A stretch of 64,000 nucleotides of DNA, from positions 2,666,001-2,730,000 of the forward strand of contig NZ_RPFZ01000001.1 in assembly GCF_003815535.1 (NCBI RefSeq). The letters are read 5' to 3'. The stretch is from Aurantiacibacter spongiae. Its GTDB lineage: Bacteria > Pseudomonadota > Alphaproteobacteria > Sphingomonadales > Sphingomonadaceae. Made by a program: the position numbers and the translations under genes. Below the pieces are notes generated by a model. The model did not search any database and was not told where the DNA came from. It was given only the letters and a program-made list of their open reading frames with translations. Below, piece after piece: positions 1 through 11,069 of the stretch (its first letter is position 1; every line of letters starts with the position of its first letter).

Positions 1-249
1 TTCCGGATCGAGATCGGCCTCCACCGCCAGCTGGCGCAGCCGCGCGATCTGCTTCGCCTCGCGCGCCGGATCGGCGGGCGGCATCTTCGTCTCGGCCTTG
101 TACCGACCCACCGCCTGCGTGATGCGGAAGCGCTCGGCGAGGATGTGGATCAGCGCCGCGTCGATATTGTCGATGCTGCGGCGATAGCCGTCGAGCACCG
201 GGTCCGACTGCGCCGGGGCGGGGGCGTGCGTAGCTTCGGGAGCGGCCAT
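1..249 (-). CDS. Chorismate mutase, AroQ type (partial, C-terminus outside window)
   Basis: Converts chorismate to prephenate at the head of phenylalanine and tyrosine synthesis. The 83 visible residues hold the AroQ helix 1 pattern: an RRSIDNIDAALIHILAERF-like stretch, then a basic GRYKAE segment, the usual layout of the all-helical AroQ fold with its catalytic Arg and Lys. The start ATG is at 249, only 64 bases from the divergent polyprenyl synthase gene, so the two share a promoter region. The N-terminal 15 residues are Ala/Pro rich. The C-terminal part lies off the left edge, so completeness and any fused domain cannot be judged. Confidence 0.85.
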   Translation of the reverse strand, partial: MAAPEATHAPAPAQSDPVLDGYRRSIDNIDAALIHILAERFRITQAVGRYKAETKMPPADPAREAKQIARLRQLAVEADLDPE

Positions 250-313
250 GCGCCATCCTTGCGGGAGAAATGCACGCTTGCCAAGCGTGCGGCGCGTCCC
301 CATTGCATTTCGC

Positions 314-1333
314 ATGAGCGACAACGTCGTCCCGATGAAACGCACCGGAGAGGCGACGCCTTCGCTCTCGCCGATCCTGTCGCTGACCGCCACCGCGATG
401 AACAGCGTCAACCAGGTCATCCTGGACCGGATGCAGAGCGAGATTCCCCTGATCCCCGCGCTCGCCGGGCACCTGATCTCCGGCGGGGGCAAGCGGATGC
501 GCCCGATGCTGACGCTCGCCGGGGCGCAGGTCGTCGGGTATCAGGGCACCCGCCACCACAAGCTCGCCGCCGCGGTCGAGTTCATCCATACCGCCACGCT
601 CCTGCATGACGACGTGGTGGACGGGTCGGAAACGCGGCGCGGCAAGTCCGCCGCCAACATCGTCTTCGGCAATCCGGCCACCGTGCTGGTGGGCGATTTC
701 CTGTTCAGCCGCGCGTTCGAACTGATGGTGGAGGACGGCAGCCTCAAGGTTCTCAAGATCCTCTCATCCGCCAGCGCCGTCATTGCCCAGGGCGAGGTCG
801 ACCAGCTTACCGCCCAGCGCCGGATCGAGACGAGCGAGGAACGCTATCTCGACATCGTCGGCGCCAAGACCGCCGCGCTGTTCGCCGCCGCCAGCCGCAT
901 TGCCGCCGTCGTCGCGGAGCGGGAGGACGCGGCCGAGCGCGCGCTCGACGATTACGGCCGCAATCTCGGTATCGCGTTCCAGCTCGTCGACGATGCCATC
1001 GACTACGACACCGGCACCGCAGACATGGGCAAGGACCGGGGCGACGATTTTCGCGAGGGCAAGATGACGCTGCCCGTCATTCTCGCCTATGCCCGCGGGG
1101 ACGAGGAGGAACGCCGCTTCTGGCAGGACGCCATCGCCGGCTTTCGCATCGACGACGCGGATTTCGCCCATGCCGTCGCGCTCATCCGCCGGCACGATTG
1201 TATTTCCGCCACCCGCGAACGCGCCCGCCATTTCGCACAGCGCGCCTGCGATGCGCTATCGATCTTTCCCGACGGCGCCGCCCGGCGGGCGATGGTCGAG
1301 GCGGCGCAGTTCGCGGTTTCGCGAGGGTACTGA
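314..1333 (+). CDS. ispB: Long-chain polyprenyl diphosphate synthase (octaprenyl/decaprenyl)
   Basis: Condenses isopentenyl diphosphate onto an allylic primer to build the ubiquinone side chain; sphingomonads usually make Q-10, so a decaprenyl product is inferred. Both aspartate-rich motifs are visible, LLHDDVVD for the first and FQLVDDAIDY for the second, together with GGGKRMRP near the N-terminus. From the ATG at 314 the protein is 339 residues, normal for the family. The frame is open back to an ATG at 248, but that start would overlap the divergent chorismate mutase start and add a basic tail without similarity to the family. It is monocistronic and followed by hrpB after 45 bases. Confidence 0.92.
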   Translation: MSDNVVPMKRTGEATPSLSPILSLTATAMNSVNQVILDRMQSEIPLIPALAGHLISGGGKRMRPMLTLAGAQVVGYQGTRHHKLAAAVEFIHTATLLHDDVVDGSETRRGKSAANIVFGNPATVLVGDFLFSRAFELMVEDGSLKVLKILSSASAVIAQGEVDQLTAQRRIETSEERYLDIVGAKTAALFAAASRIAAVVAEREDAAERALDDYGRNLGIAFQLVDDAIDYDTGTADMGKDRGDDFREGKMTLPVILAYARGDEEERRFWQDAIAGFRIDDADFAHAVALIRRHDCISATRERARHFAQRACDALSIFPDGAARRAMVEAAQFAVSRGY

Positions 1334-1378
1334 CCGCCGGCGCCGGGCGTTCCGGCCCGGAGGCGGTCTTTCCTGATT

Positions 1379-3808
1379 GTGGCCGATCTGCCCATCCATG
1401 CCGTTCTGCCCGATCTGCTTGCGGCCTTGCGCGGCGGCAATGGCGCGGTGCTCGTCGCGCCGCCGGGGGCGGGCAAGACGACGGCGGTGGCACCGGCGCT
1501 TCTGGGCGAGGCGTGGTGTACCGGGCAGGTCATCCTCACCAGTCCGCGCCGCGTGGCCGCCCGCGCCGCGGCGGAACGAATGGCCGATCTGCTGGGTGAA
1601 CGGGTGGGAGAGCGCGTGGGCTACCTGTCGCGCATGGACAGCAAGACCTCTGCCGCGACCCGCATCCTCGTCGTGACGGAAGCGATTCTGGTGAACAGAT
1701 TGCTTGACGATCAAGACCTTGCGGGCGTTTCCGCAGTCCTGTTCGACGAGGCGCACGAACGCTCGCTCGACAGCGATCTGGGGCTGGCGCTGGCGCTGGA
1801 AACGCAGGCCATCCTGCGCGACGACCTGCGCGTCTGCGTGATGAGCGCAACCATCGACGGCGCCCGATTCGCTCGCCTGATGGACGATGCGCCGGTAATC
1901 GAGAGCGAGGGAAAGCAGTTTCTGCTGCAAATAGAATGGCTTGGCGCACGCCCCGAACAGCGGATCGAGGATGCGATGACATCCGCCGTACTCGCTGCCT
2001 GGCGAGAGCGGGACGGCGATATCCTGGCTTTCCTGCCCGGCGTGGGGGAGATCGAGCGGACGCGCGAACGGCTCGCGGCGAAGCTGCCGGAAACCCCCGT
2101 CCTGCCGCTGCATGGACAGGTCCTTCCGACCGATCAGCGCCGTGCCATCCGCCGCGATCCCGAGGGACGCCGACGGATCGTGCTCGCGACCAGCATTGCC
2201 GAGACGTCGCTGACGCTGGATGGGGTGAGCGTCGTCGTCGATAGCGGTCTGGCCCGCAACGCCGTCTTCGATCAGGCCGCCGGCACCACGCATCTCGTCA
2301 CCGCGCGCGCCAGCCAGGCGGCGGCGGCGCAGCGGGCGGGGCGCGCGGCGCGGCAGGGACCGGGCACCGCCTATCGCCTGTGGGAGGAGGGCGGTCACGC
2401 GGGTCGCCCGCCCTATGACCGGCCCGCGATCCTTGCCGCGGACCTTGCCCCGCTGGTCCTGTCGCTGGCGCGCCGGGGTGTTGCCGACCCCGCCGATCTG
2501 CGCTGGCTCGACGCCCCGCCCGAAGCCTCCATCGCGTCCGCCCGGGAGCGGCTCGCGGCGCTCGGAGCGCTCGACAGCGAGGGCACGATCACACCGCGCG
2601 GGGAACGCATCGCCGCGCTGCCGATGGAGCCGTGGCAGGCGGCGATGGTGCTCGCCGGGGCCGGGCGCGGTTGCGCACCGCTGGCCGCGAAGCTCGCGGT
2701 GCTGTTGCAGGAACGCGGGCTGGGCGGGCGGGCCGAGGATCTGGAGACGCGGCTGCAGCGCTGGGACGGCGACCGGTCGAAGCGGGCCGAGGCCGCGCGG
2801 CGGCTGGCGCAGGGCTGGGCCGGGCGGGCGGATAACCTCGTCGATCGTGCGGGGCGAAAGCGGGAGGCGTCGCCCGCCGTCCTGCTCGCCGCCGGTCGCC
2901 CGGACATGATCGCGAAGCGGCGCGATGCGTCGGGCGAAAGCTGGCTGTCCGCCGGTGGCCGCGGTTACGCGCTCGATCCGGCTTCGCCGCTCTCGCGCGC
3001 CGACTGGCTCGCGATCGGCGACGCGCAGGGGCTGGCGAAGGGCGCACGCATCACTGCCGCCGCGCCCCTGGCGCTGGGCGAAATCGACGAAGAACTCGGC
3101 GATCTGATCGAGAAGAGGCGGCTGATACGCTGGAACGACAAGGACAACCGCGTCGAAGCCCGGTTGGAAAAGCGTCTTGGCGCCATCACGCTCGCTACCG
3201 GACCGGACCCCGATCCGGATCACGAGGCCGTCGTGGATTGCCTTGTGGAAAAGGCCGTGGAAAGGCTGGGGACGCTGCTGCCGGCCCGGCTGCTCGCCCG
3301 GGGGCACTACGCCGGGATCGCCAGCCTTTCGCCCGAACGGCTGGCCAGCATGGCGGACCTCTGGCTGCGGGCGCTGCTCGAAGGGCGCAGCGATCTCGAC
3401 CTGCCCGCCGCGCGCTACGCGGATGCCGCGCTTGCGCTGCTGTCGTGGGACGAGCGCCAGCGGCTCGACCGGCTGGCCCCGCGCGAGTTCGTCAGTCCGG
3501 CGGGCACGCATCACCCCATCGATTACGCCGGCGACCATGCGCCCAGTGCGCAGGTTCGGGTGCAGGCGCTGTTCGGGCTGGATCGGCACCCTGTCGTGGG
3601 CGATGTGCCGCTCCTGCTTCAGCTGACCAGCCCCGCCGGCCGGCCCATTCAGGCGACGCGCGACCTGCCGGGCTTCTGGCGCGGGAGCTGGGCGGACGTG
3701 GCGAAGGAAATGAAGGGCCGCTATCCCAAGCATCGCTGGCCCGACGAGCCCTGGGCCGAAAAGCCGAGCCTGAAAACCAAGAACGCCTTCCAAAATCCGA
3801 AAGGCTGA
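1379..3808 (+). CDS. hrpB: ATP-dependent helicase HrpB
   Basis: DEAH-box RNA helicase-like protein of the HrpB family, probably acting on nucleic acid in the cytoplasm; its physiological substrate is not established. The 809 residues show Walker A (APPGAGKTT, about 28-36), DEAHERS (about 123-129), SAT (MSATIDGARF), motif V (ATSIAETSLT) and motif VI (QRAGRAAR). The conserved HrpB C-terminal domain follows, with PKHRWPDEPW near the end. The start is a GTG at 1379 behind an AGGCGG ribosome site. Length and order of motifs are complete, with no sign of damage. Confidence 0.95.
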   Translation: MADLPIHAVLPDLLAALRGGNGAVLVAPPGAGKTTAVAPALLGEAWCTGQVILTSPRRVAARAAAERMADLLGERVGERVGYLSRMDSKTSAATRILVVTEAILVNRLLDDQDLAGVSAVLFDEAHERSLDSDLGLALALETQAILRDDLRVCVMSATIDGARFARLMDDAPVIESEGKQFLLQIEWLGARPEQRIEDAMTSAVLAAWRERDGDILAFLPGVGEIERTRERLAAKLPETPVLPLHGQVLPTDQRRAIRRDPEGRRRIVLATSIAETSLTLDGVSVVVDSGLARNAVFDQAAGTTHLVTARASQAAAAQRAGRAARQGPGTAYRLWEEGGHAGRPPYDRPAILAADLAPLVLSLARRGVADPADLRWLDAPPEASIASARERLAALGALDSEGTITPRGERIAALPMEPWQAAMVLAGAGRGCAPLAAKLAVLLQERGLGGRAEDLETRLQRWDGDRSKRAEAARRLAQGWAGRADNLVDRAGRKREASPAVLLAAGRPDMIAKRRDASGESWLSAGGRGYALDPASPLSRADWLAIGDAQGLAKGARITAAAPLALGEIDEELGDLIEKRRLIRWNDKDNRVEARLEKRLGAITLATGPDPDPDHEAVVDCLVEKAVERLGTLLPARLLARGHYAGIASLSPERLASMADLWLRALLEGRSDLDLPAARYADAALALLSWDERQRLDRLAPREFVSPAGTHHPIDYAGDHAPSAQVRVQALFGLDRHPVVGDVPLLLQLTSPAGRPIQATRDLPGFWRGSWADVAKEMKGRYPKHRWPDEPWAEKPSLKTKNAFQNPKG

Positions 3809-3925
3809 ATTAGGACATCGGGACGCGATAGCGGCCCGCAAGCGCGAACGCGCGTCGGTCTCACAGGCCGAAGCCAGGCTGGCGGATGCCCGCCGTCCGG
3901 CGTTTGCGGGTCAAGAAGGAAGATT

Positions 3926-4204
3926 ATGCAGGCCCGTATCTACAAGCGCCCGAAAAGCGCGATGCAATCCGGCAAGGCGCTGGTCGACCAGTGGGTGCTC
4001 GACTTCGTGCCGGCCGAGGCGAAACGTCCCGATCCGCTGATGGGCTGGACCGGCAGCGGCGACACCCGGCAGCAGCTGCAATTGCGCTTTCCCACCCGCG
4101 AGGCGGCGCAGGCCTATGCCGACAAGCACGGCATCGCGGCGCGCGTGCACCACGTCCCGCCAAAGCGTCTGAAGATCCAGGCCTACGCCGACAATTTCAA
4201 GTGA
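3926..4204 (+). CDS. NADH:ubiquinone oxidoreductase accessory subunit, NDUFS4 (18 kDa) family
   Basis: Small matrix-side accessory subunit of respiratory complex I, found in mitochondria and in many alphaproteobacteria (ETC complex I conserved region family). The 92-residue protein starts MQARIYKRPKSAMQSGK and shows the typical WVLDF segment, the MGWTGSGDT motif and the final YADNFK. It has no signal or membrane segment, as expected for a peripheral subunit. A clear AAGGAAG ribosome site lies just before the ATG. It stands alone, away from a nuo operon, as is common for this subunit. The SRP RNA gene follows it. Confidence 0.92.
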   Translation: MQARIYKRPKSAMQSGKALVDQWVLDFVPAEAKRPDPLMGWTGSGDTRQQLQLRFPTREAAQAYADKHGIAARVHHVPPKRLKIQAYADNFK

Positions 4205-4253
4205 GGCGCGCCGCCGCTTGAAATCGCCTCGCGACGCGGCCATATGGCGCGCC

Positions 4254-4344
4254 GGGAGTCGGGTGGACGTTCGCGTCTGCTCACCGGGTCAGGTCCGGAA
4301 GGAAGCAGCCCAGGTAGATGGCAGCGGGTCGCTCGGCTCCTTTT
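4254..4344 (+). ncRNA. ffs: Signal recognition particle RNA, small (4.5S) bacterial type
   Basis: The universally conserved SRP apical region GGTCAGGTCCGGAAGGAAGC is present at about 4288-4307, with the matching CAGCCCAGG side. The outer stem pairs GGAGTCGGGT (from 4255) with GCTCGGCTCC (4331-4340), allowing G-U pairs, and a TTTT tract follows directly as the terminator. The hairpin is about 90 nt, the size of 4.5S RNA. It lies immediately upstream of dnaX, a placement seen in many bacteria. End points are set by the stem and may be off by a few bases. Confidence 0.9.
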
Positions 4345-4398
4345 CACGATCCGACAGATGCGATGACAAGCGGGCGGCAAGCCCCTACCTTGGCGTGC

Positions 4399-6228
4399 AT
4401 GGGTGATTCCGAAAACATGTTCGGCGATGCCGGGGCGGCAGGTGACGAGGACGACCGGCCGAGTGCCGGAGAGCTGGAGGCCGCCGGGCAGAATTCGATG
4501 TTCGGCGACGCGTCGCAGCCCGTCGATCGGGCCGAACAGGTTCCCCCCGCGGCGGCGGACGATCCGCCCGAACCCGCGGCCCCGCCTCCCGCCACCGAGG
4601 CCGCGCAGCCCTACCGCGTGCTGGCACGCAAGTACCGGCCGCAGACCTTCAGCCAGCTTATCGGGCAGGAGCCGATGGTCCGCACGCTGGCCAACGCGAT
4701 CGAGCGCGAGCGGCTGGCCCATGCCTTCCTGATGACCGGCGTGCGCGGCGTGGGCAAGACCTCCACCGCGCGCCTGATCGCCAAGGCGCTCAACTGCATC
4801 GGGCCCGACGGACAGGGCGGACCCACCATCGACCCGTGCGGGGTGTGCGAGCCGTGCGTCGCCATTGCCGAAGGTCGCCACATCGACGTGATCGAGATGG
4901 ACGCCGCCAGCCATACCGGCATCGACGACATTCGCGAGATCATCGAGGCGGTGCGCTACGCCGCGGTCAGCGCGCGCTACAAGATCTATATCATCGACGA
5001 GGTCCACATGCTGTCCAAGGCGGCCTTCAACGGCCTGCTCAAGACGCTCGAGGAGCCGCCCGAACACGTCAAGTTCCTGTTCGCCACCACCGAAGTGGAG
5101 AAGCTGCCCGTCACCGTGCTCAGCCGCACGCAACGCTTCGATCTGAGGCGCATCCCGACCGGCATGCTCGCGCAGCATTTCGCCAGCATCTGCCGGCAGG
5201 AGGGCGTGGAGGCGGAGGAGGAGGCGCTCGCGCTGATCGCGGCGGCGGCGGAGGGATCGGTGCGCGACGGCCTGTCGATCCTCGACCAGGCCATCGCCCA
5301 TGCCGACATGGAAGGTGGGGCGGGGCAGACGCTGGTGCGCGCGGAACGGGTGCGCGACATGCTCGGGCTCGCCGACAAGAGCGCGCAGCGCACGTTGTTC
5401 CAGCACATCCTCGATGGCCAACCGCAGGCGATGCTCGATGCCGTCGCGCAGCAATACGCGCTGGGGGTCGATCCGCTGGCGCTGATCCGCTCGCTGATGG
5501 ATTTCACCCACCGCATCGCCGTGACCCAGGTCGGCGGCGGGGAGGCGGATGCACCTACGCAGGAGGATCGCGAGGCGTTGAGCGAATGGGCGGCGAAGCT
5601 GACCGCCGGTCAGGTCCATCGCCTGTGGCAATTGCTGCTCAAGGGGCATGACGAGGTCCGCCAGGCGCCCGATCCGCTGGTCGCCACGCAGATGGCGCTG
5701 CTGCGGGTGCTCCACGCCGCCGACCTGCCCGATCCGGGCAAGCTGGCGAAGCAGTTGCAGGAACTGGCCGTCAGTGGCGGCGGCGGCGGGGCCGTGCCGC
5801 AGGGCGCGTCCGGGGCGGCCGCGGCTCCGGCGGCGCTATCGTGGGAGCAGGTCGTCGACCGGATCGACCATTCGGCTCTGCCCAACGCCATGTCGCTCGC
5901 CACGCGCCTCAGGATGCAGGTGCGCGTCATCGCGCTGGAACCGGGCAGGCTGAGATACACCCAGCCCCCCGGCTTCGAGGAGGATCTGGTCCCCGACATA
6001 AGGCAGGCGATGCTGGCGGTGTTCGGCAATCGCTGGGACGTCGCGAAGGTAGAGGGCGAGGGGGCGCCGACGCTGGTGGAACAGGCGGAAGCGGCGCGGC
6101 GCGAAGAGGCCGAGCGCATCCGGCGGCACCCGCTGGTCGAGGCCACCTTCGCCGCCTTTCCCGATGCGCGGATGATCGAGGATACCGAGACGCCGCGCGG
6201 CCGGCAGGACTGGTCACGGACGGGCTGA
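4399..6228 (+). CDS. dnaX: DNA polymerase III subunit gamma/tau
   Basis: Clamp-loader ATPase that loads the beta clamp and bridges polymerase cores. Residues about 71-430 are the AAA+ module: YRVLARKYRPQTFSQLIGQE, Walker A GVRGVGKTS (about 114-122), zinc cysteines C133, C147, C150, C153, the DEVHMLS motif, and SRTQRFD. A C-terminal DnaX domain follows an Ala/Gly-rich linker. The ATG at 4399 is chosen because earlier in-frame starts fall in the SRP RNA; an ATG at 4363 is possible. The first 70 residues form an acidic, Pro/Ala-rich extension absent from E. coli DnaX, in which MFGDA occurs twice. ybaB follows after about 50 bases, the classical dnaX-ybaB pair. Confidence 0.94.
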   Translation: MGDSENMFGDAGAAGDEDDRPSAGELEAAGQNSMFGDASQPVDRAEQVPPAAADDPPEPAAPPPATEAAQPYRVLARKYRPQTFSQLIGQEPMVRTLANAIERERLAHAFLMTGVRGVGKTSTARLIAKALNCIGPDGQGGPTIDPCGVCEPCVAIAEGRHIDVIEMDAASHTGIDDIREIIEAVRYAAVSARYKIYIIDEVHMLSKAAFNGLLKTLEEPPEHVKFLFATTEVEKLPVTVLSRTQRFDLRRIPTGMLAQHFASICRQEGVEAEEEALALIAAAAEGSVRDGLSILDQAIAHADMEGGAGQTLVRAERVRDMLGLADKSAQRTLFQHILDGQPQAMLDAVAQQYALGVDPLALIRSLMDFTHRIAVTQVGGGEADAPTQEDREALSEWAAKLTAGQVHRLWQLLLKGHDEVRQAPDPLVATQMALLRVLHAADLPDPGKLAKQLQELAVSGGGGGAVPQGASGAAAAPAALSWEQVVDRIDHSALPNAMSLATRLRMQVRVIALEPGRLRYTQPPGFEEDLVPDIRQAMLAVFGNRWDVAKVEGEGAPTLVEQAEAARREEAERIRRHPLVEATFAAFPDARMIEDTETPRGRQDWSRTG

Positions 6229-6279
6229 ACCGGGGGCGGCATTCACAACCATCGAAAAGATCCAGAAGGACATAGCGTC

Positions 6280-6621
6280 ATGCAGAACATGGAAGAAATG
6301 ATGAAGGCAGCGCAGGAAGCCGCGGCCAAGATCCAGCAGCAGATGAGCGACGCGCAGGTGAAGCTCGACAATATCGAGGTCGAGGGCAGCGCCGGCGGCG
6401 GGCTCGTCAAGGTGCGCGCCAGCGCGCGGGGCCGGATCATCGGCGTATCCATCGACGACAGTCTGGTGAAGCCGGAGGAGAAGACCATCCTCGAAGACCT
6501 CGTCACCGCCGCCTTCAACGACGCCCGCGACAAGGCCGATCGCACGGCGGGCGAACACATGGCCGAAATGCAGAAGGGCATGGGCCTGCCGCCCGGCTTC
6601 AACCTTCCGGGCATGGGCTGA
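6280..6621 (+). CDS. ybaB: YbaB/EbfC family nucleoid-associated protein
   Basis: Small dimeric DNA-binding protein of the YbaB/EbfC family, encoded downstream of dnaX in most bacteria. The 113-residue protein begins with MQNMEEMMKAAQEAAAKIQQQM, a helical Met/Gln-rich segment, followed by the family core with EGSAGGGLVKV and the C-terminal helix ending in a Met/Pro/Gly tail. An AGAAGGA ribosome site precedes the ATG. recR, the usual third member of this operon, is not downstream here. Confidence 0.93.
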   Translation: MQNMEEMMKAAQEAAAKIQQQMSDAQVKLDNIEVEGSAGGGLVKVRASARGRIIGVSIDDSLVKPEEKTILEDLVTAAFNDARDKADRTAGEHMAEMQKGMGLPPGFNLPGMG

Positions 6622-6682
6622 ACCGCTTGCGCCCGGATAAGGTGGTGGTATTGCGACAGGACGGCAATCGGGGGCGTGTGCG

Positions 6683-7654
6683 ATGGTGTGCGAGCGGGTA
6701 AAGGCGGGGTGGCTGGCAGTCGGCGCCGCCCTTGCGACGGCGGCGATGCCGACGGGGGCAGCCGCGCAATACGCCGCGGACTGGGACAGGCTGGCCCCCT
6801 CCTCGCACTGGAACCTCGATTACGCCGAGGACTCTTGCGCCCTTCGCCGCTCCTTCGGGGAAGGGGACGACCGCACGTTTCTCGAGCTGCGCCAATTCGA
6901 GCCGGAAGGGGCGCTCCAGGTCATCGTCATGACCAAGGGCACACAGATGCGGTCCGCCGACGAATTGCTCGTTGCGTCCCACGTTCGCTCGCGCATCGCC
7001 AGGCCCAGTGTCAGCTTCCTCCCCGAGACGGAGCCGGCCGAATGGGGTCAGCCGCTCGGCATCCATAGCGAGGAGTGGGGAGAGGGTGTCCTGTTCACCT
7101 CGCTCGACCTCAGGAATTCGGAGCAGCGCGAACTCGCCAGGGCCTTTCTCGCCGAACACGGCACCGGCCTCGTCGTTTCGGACGAGCAGCGCGACGTACG
7201 CGAAGCGGAGATCGACGGCCTCGCCGTCGAAAATGTCTATCGGCGCAACTTCGTGCTCGATACCGGGGCGATGCAGGCACCCATGTCCGCCATGCGGCAA
7301 TGCATGGACGAGCTGATCGAGCACTGGGGCATCGACGCGGAAGCCAACCGGCACCTCACGCGCCGGGTGCAACCCAGGGATTTCCAGTCGTGGGTCACCC
7401 GCGTGCAGCAGCAATATCCCACCGCCATGGAGCGGCAGAACGAACAGGCGGTGGTTCGCGTGCGTCTCACGGTTTCGCCCGAGGGACGCGCGACCGACTG
7501 CGCGGTGCAGACCGATATCAGCAATCCCCTTTTCGACGAGGCCGCCTGCGAAGTGCTGCTGCGCCATTCGCGCTTCGACCCTGCGCTGGATGCCGATGGC
7601 GATCCGATCGCCAGCTACTGGGTGAAGACGATCGTCTACCGGATCGGCACATAG
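6683..7654 (+). CDS. Secreted protein with C-terminal TonB-like domain
   Basis: The 323-residue protein has an N-terminal signal peptide (hydrophobic residues about 8-28, ending in an AAA-Q cleavage-like site), so it is exported. The middle, about 200 residues, is not recognised. The last 80 residues resemble the TonB C-terminal fold: VVRVRLTVSPEGRATDCAVQ, then LFDEAACEVLLRHSRFDPALDADGDPI, the usual pattern of periplasmic TonB-like domains. There is no membrane anchor beyond the signal and no proline-rich spacer, so it is unlikely to be a working energy transducer. Such stand-alone proteins are frequent in Sphingomonadales. Confidence 0.7.
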   Translation: MVCERVKAGWLAVGAALATAAMPTGAAAQYAADWDRLAPSSHWNLDYAEDSCALRRSFGEGDDRTFLELRQFEPEGALQVIVMTKGTQMRSADELLVASHVRSRIARPSVSFLPETEPAEWGQPLGIHSEEWGEGVLFTSLDLRNSEQRELARAFLAEHGTGLVVSDEQRDVREAEIDGLAVENVYRRNFVLDTGAMQAPMSAMRQCMDELIEHWGIDAEANRHLTRRVQPRDFQSWVTRVQQQYPTAMERQNEQAVVRVRLTVSPEGRATDCAVQTDISNPLFDEAACEVLLRHSRFDPALDADGDPIASYWVKTIVYRIGT

Positions 7655-8094
7655 GCCTCTAGACGCGGCCGCGCGACCTCGGGGAAAACCGGGCCTTAAA
7701 GGGCGTGTGGCGGGGCGTCGCCTGTCCCTGCTTCCGCCATTCGGGCCATCCGACGCTTTCCTACGGTCGGCGGGCTGGTCCATGCCCGCGGAATGACCGC
7801 TTCCTCTCCCGGTGCCCCGGCCATGTTTTCGACAAGGCGAGGTGTCAACTTCGCAAAACGCTTCGTAACCCGCGGAAAAGCGGGCGTCAGGGGCGTCCGT
7901 CCGGCTACGTCGCGATGTCAACTTCGTCAGGTTTCGTGTCGTGCGCCCTGCCATCGATGACCGACCGGTACCGGGCCGTCCACATCCGGGCCTTCCGCGC
8001 CCGTTGCACGATTGCGACGCCGCCCCCATATCCGGCCTCAAGAACAGTGGCGGGCACCCGGATCGCGCCCGCGCAACGGACGGATACCCCGCAT
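7655..8094 (+). other. 440-base intergenic region before lon
   Basis: No gene is supported here. The lon reading frame stays open upstream to 7705, but the translated sequence is Cys/Arg rich and lies before the conserved Lon N-terminus. The region contains two copies of TGTCAACTTCG (at 7843-7855 and about 7915-7926), which belong to the paired motif described at 38158 and 57938, and a short hairpin CCCGC-GGAAAA-GCGGG between them. The lon promoter should be here, but no clear heat-shock sigma-32 promoter was recognised. Confidence 0.5.
7843..7926 (-). repeat. Paired motif GCGAAGTTGACAC, copy A
   Basis: Two direct copies of the motif, read on the minus strand as GCGAAGTTGACAC (7855-7843) and CGAAGTTGACA (about 7926-7916), are 72 bases apart. 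The same pair recurs at 38158-38238 (66 apart) and 57938-58024 (72 apart). Between the copies, near the 7843 copy, lies CGCGGAAAAGCGGG, and both other pairs have a similar TTTTCC/GGAAAA element in the same relative place. No coding function is evident. Confidence 0.6.
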
Positions 8095-10485
<2,391 letters not shown>

Positions 10486-10637
10486 GTCGGCGGCCCGGCA
10501 ACCGGAGCGGACCAGACAGGGCGTGCTGCGTTGCAGCAACGGTCCGGTCGGCGGGCGCCTGGCGTGATTTTCATCCGTTTCGTCGTGGCAATCGTGTCGG
10601 GAGTAGAGAAAAAGCGCGCAGTTCGGCGGGTTTGCCT

Positions 10638-10666
10638 TTGACATGCCGCGCGAATGTCGCTCAATT
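10638..10666 (+). promoter_or_regulatory. Candidate sigma-70 promoter of hup
   Basis: A perfect -35 hexamer TTGACA sits at 10638-10643. At 17-base spacing there is TCAATT (10661-10666), a weak -10 of the kind usual in high-GC alphaproteobacteria. It lies 65 bases before the HU start codon with no gene between. This is a pattern match only. Confidence 0.4.
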
Positions 10667-10730
10667 CCCCGCAATCGCATGGCGATTCCGTATTCTGCTT
10701 TCGAACACAAACGAGGGGGTTCTCCTGACA

Positions 10731-11003
10731 ATGAACAAGAACGAACTGATCGGCTCTGTCGCGGATTCCAGCGGCCTGTCGCGCAACGATGCGACCAAGG
10801 CCGTCGAAGCCGTCTTCGACACCATCACCAGCACCCTGTCCAAGGGTGACGAAGTTCGCCTGGTCGGGTTCGGCACGTTCTCTTGCGCCAAGCGGAAAGC
10901 CTCCACCGGTCGCAATCCGCGTACCGGCGAACCGATGACGATCAAGGCCTCCACACAGCCGAAGTTCAAGGCCGGCAAGGGCCTGAAGGACGCCGTGAAC
11001 TAG
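10731..11003 (+). CDS. hup: DNA-binding protein HU
   Basis: Histone-like nucleoid protein that bends DNA as a dimer. The 90 residues show the whole family pattern: MNKNELIGSVADSSGLS, the VRLVGFGTF strand, the DNA-binding arm around GRNPRTGEPMTI, and the final KFKAGKGLKDAVN. The ATG at 10731 follows a GAGGGGG ribosome site. The longer open frame upstream to 10407 reaches back into lon and is not used. A strong bidirectional terminator follows, separating it from convergent rlmB. Confidence 0.96.
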   Translation: MNKNELIGSVADSSGLSRNDATKAVEAVFDTITSTLSKGDEVRLVGFGTFSCAKRKASTGRNPRTGEPMTIKASTQPKFKAGKGLKDAVN

Positions 11004-11024
11004 GCGTTCGCCGCTTTCTGTACG

Positions 11025-11063
11025 AAAAGGGGCCGTGCCGGGATGCCGGGACGGCCCCTTTTC
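11025..11063. terminator. Bidirectional intrinsic terminator between hup and rlmB
   Basis: Perfect stem AAAAGGGGCCGT (11025-11036) paired with ACGGCCCCTTTT (11051-11062), flanked by an A-run on one side and a T-run on the other, so it can serve both convergent genes. Confidence 0.88.
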
Positions 11064-11069
11064 TTCGCC

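Noticed and set aside
1256-3841. 861-codon open frame on the minus strand
   Set aside because: Antisense to hrpB in high-GC DNA; sequence is Arg/Gly/Pro rich with no motif, while the plus-strand HrpB has all helicase motifs.
7843-7926. TTGACA in the paired motif as ordinary -35 promoter elements
   Set aside because: No -10 at the right distance was seen for the copies, copies B and C lie between convergent genes, and one copy is part of a terminator.
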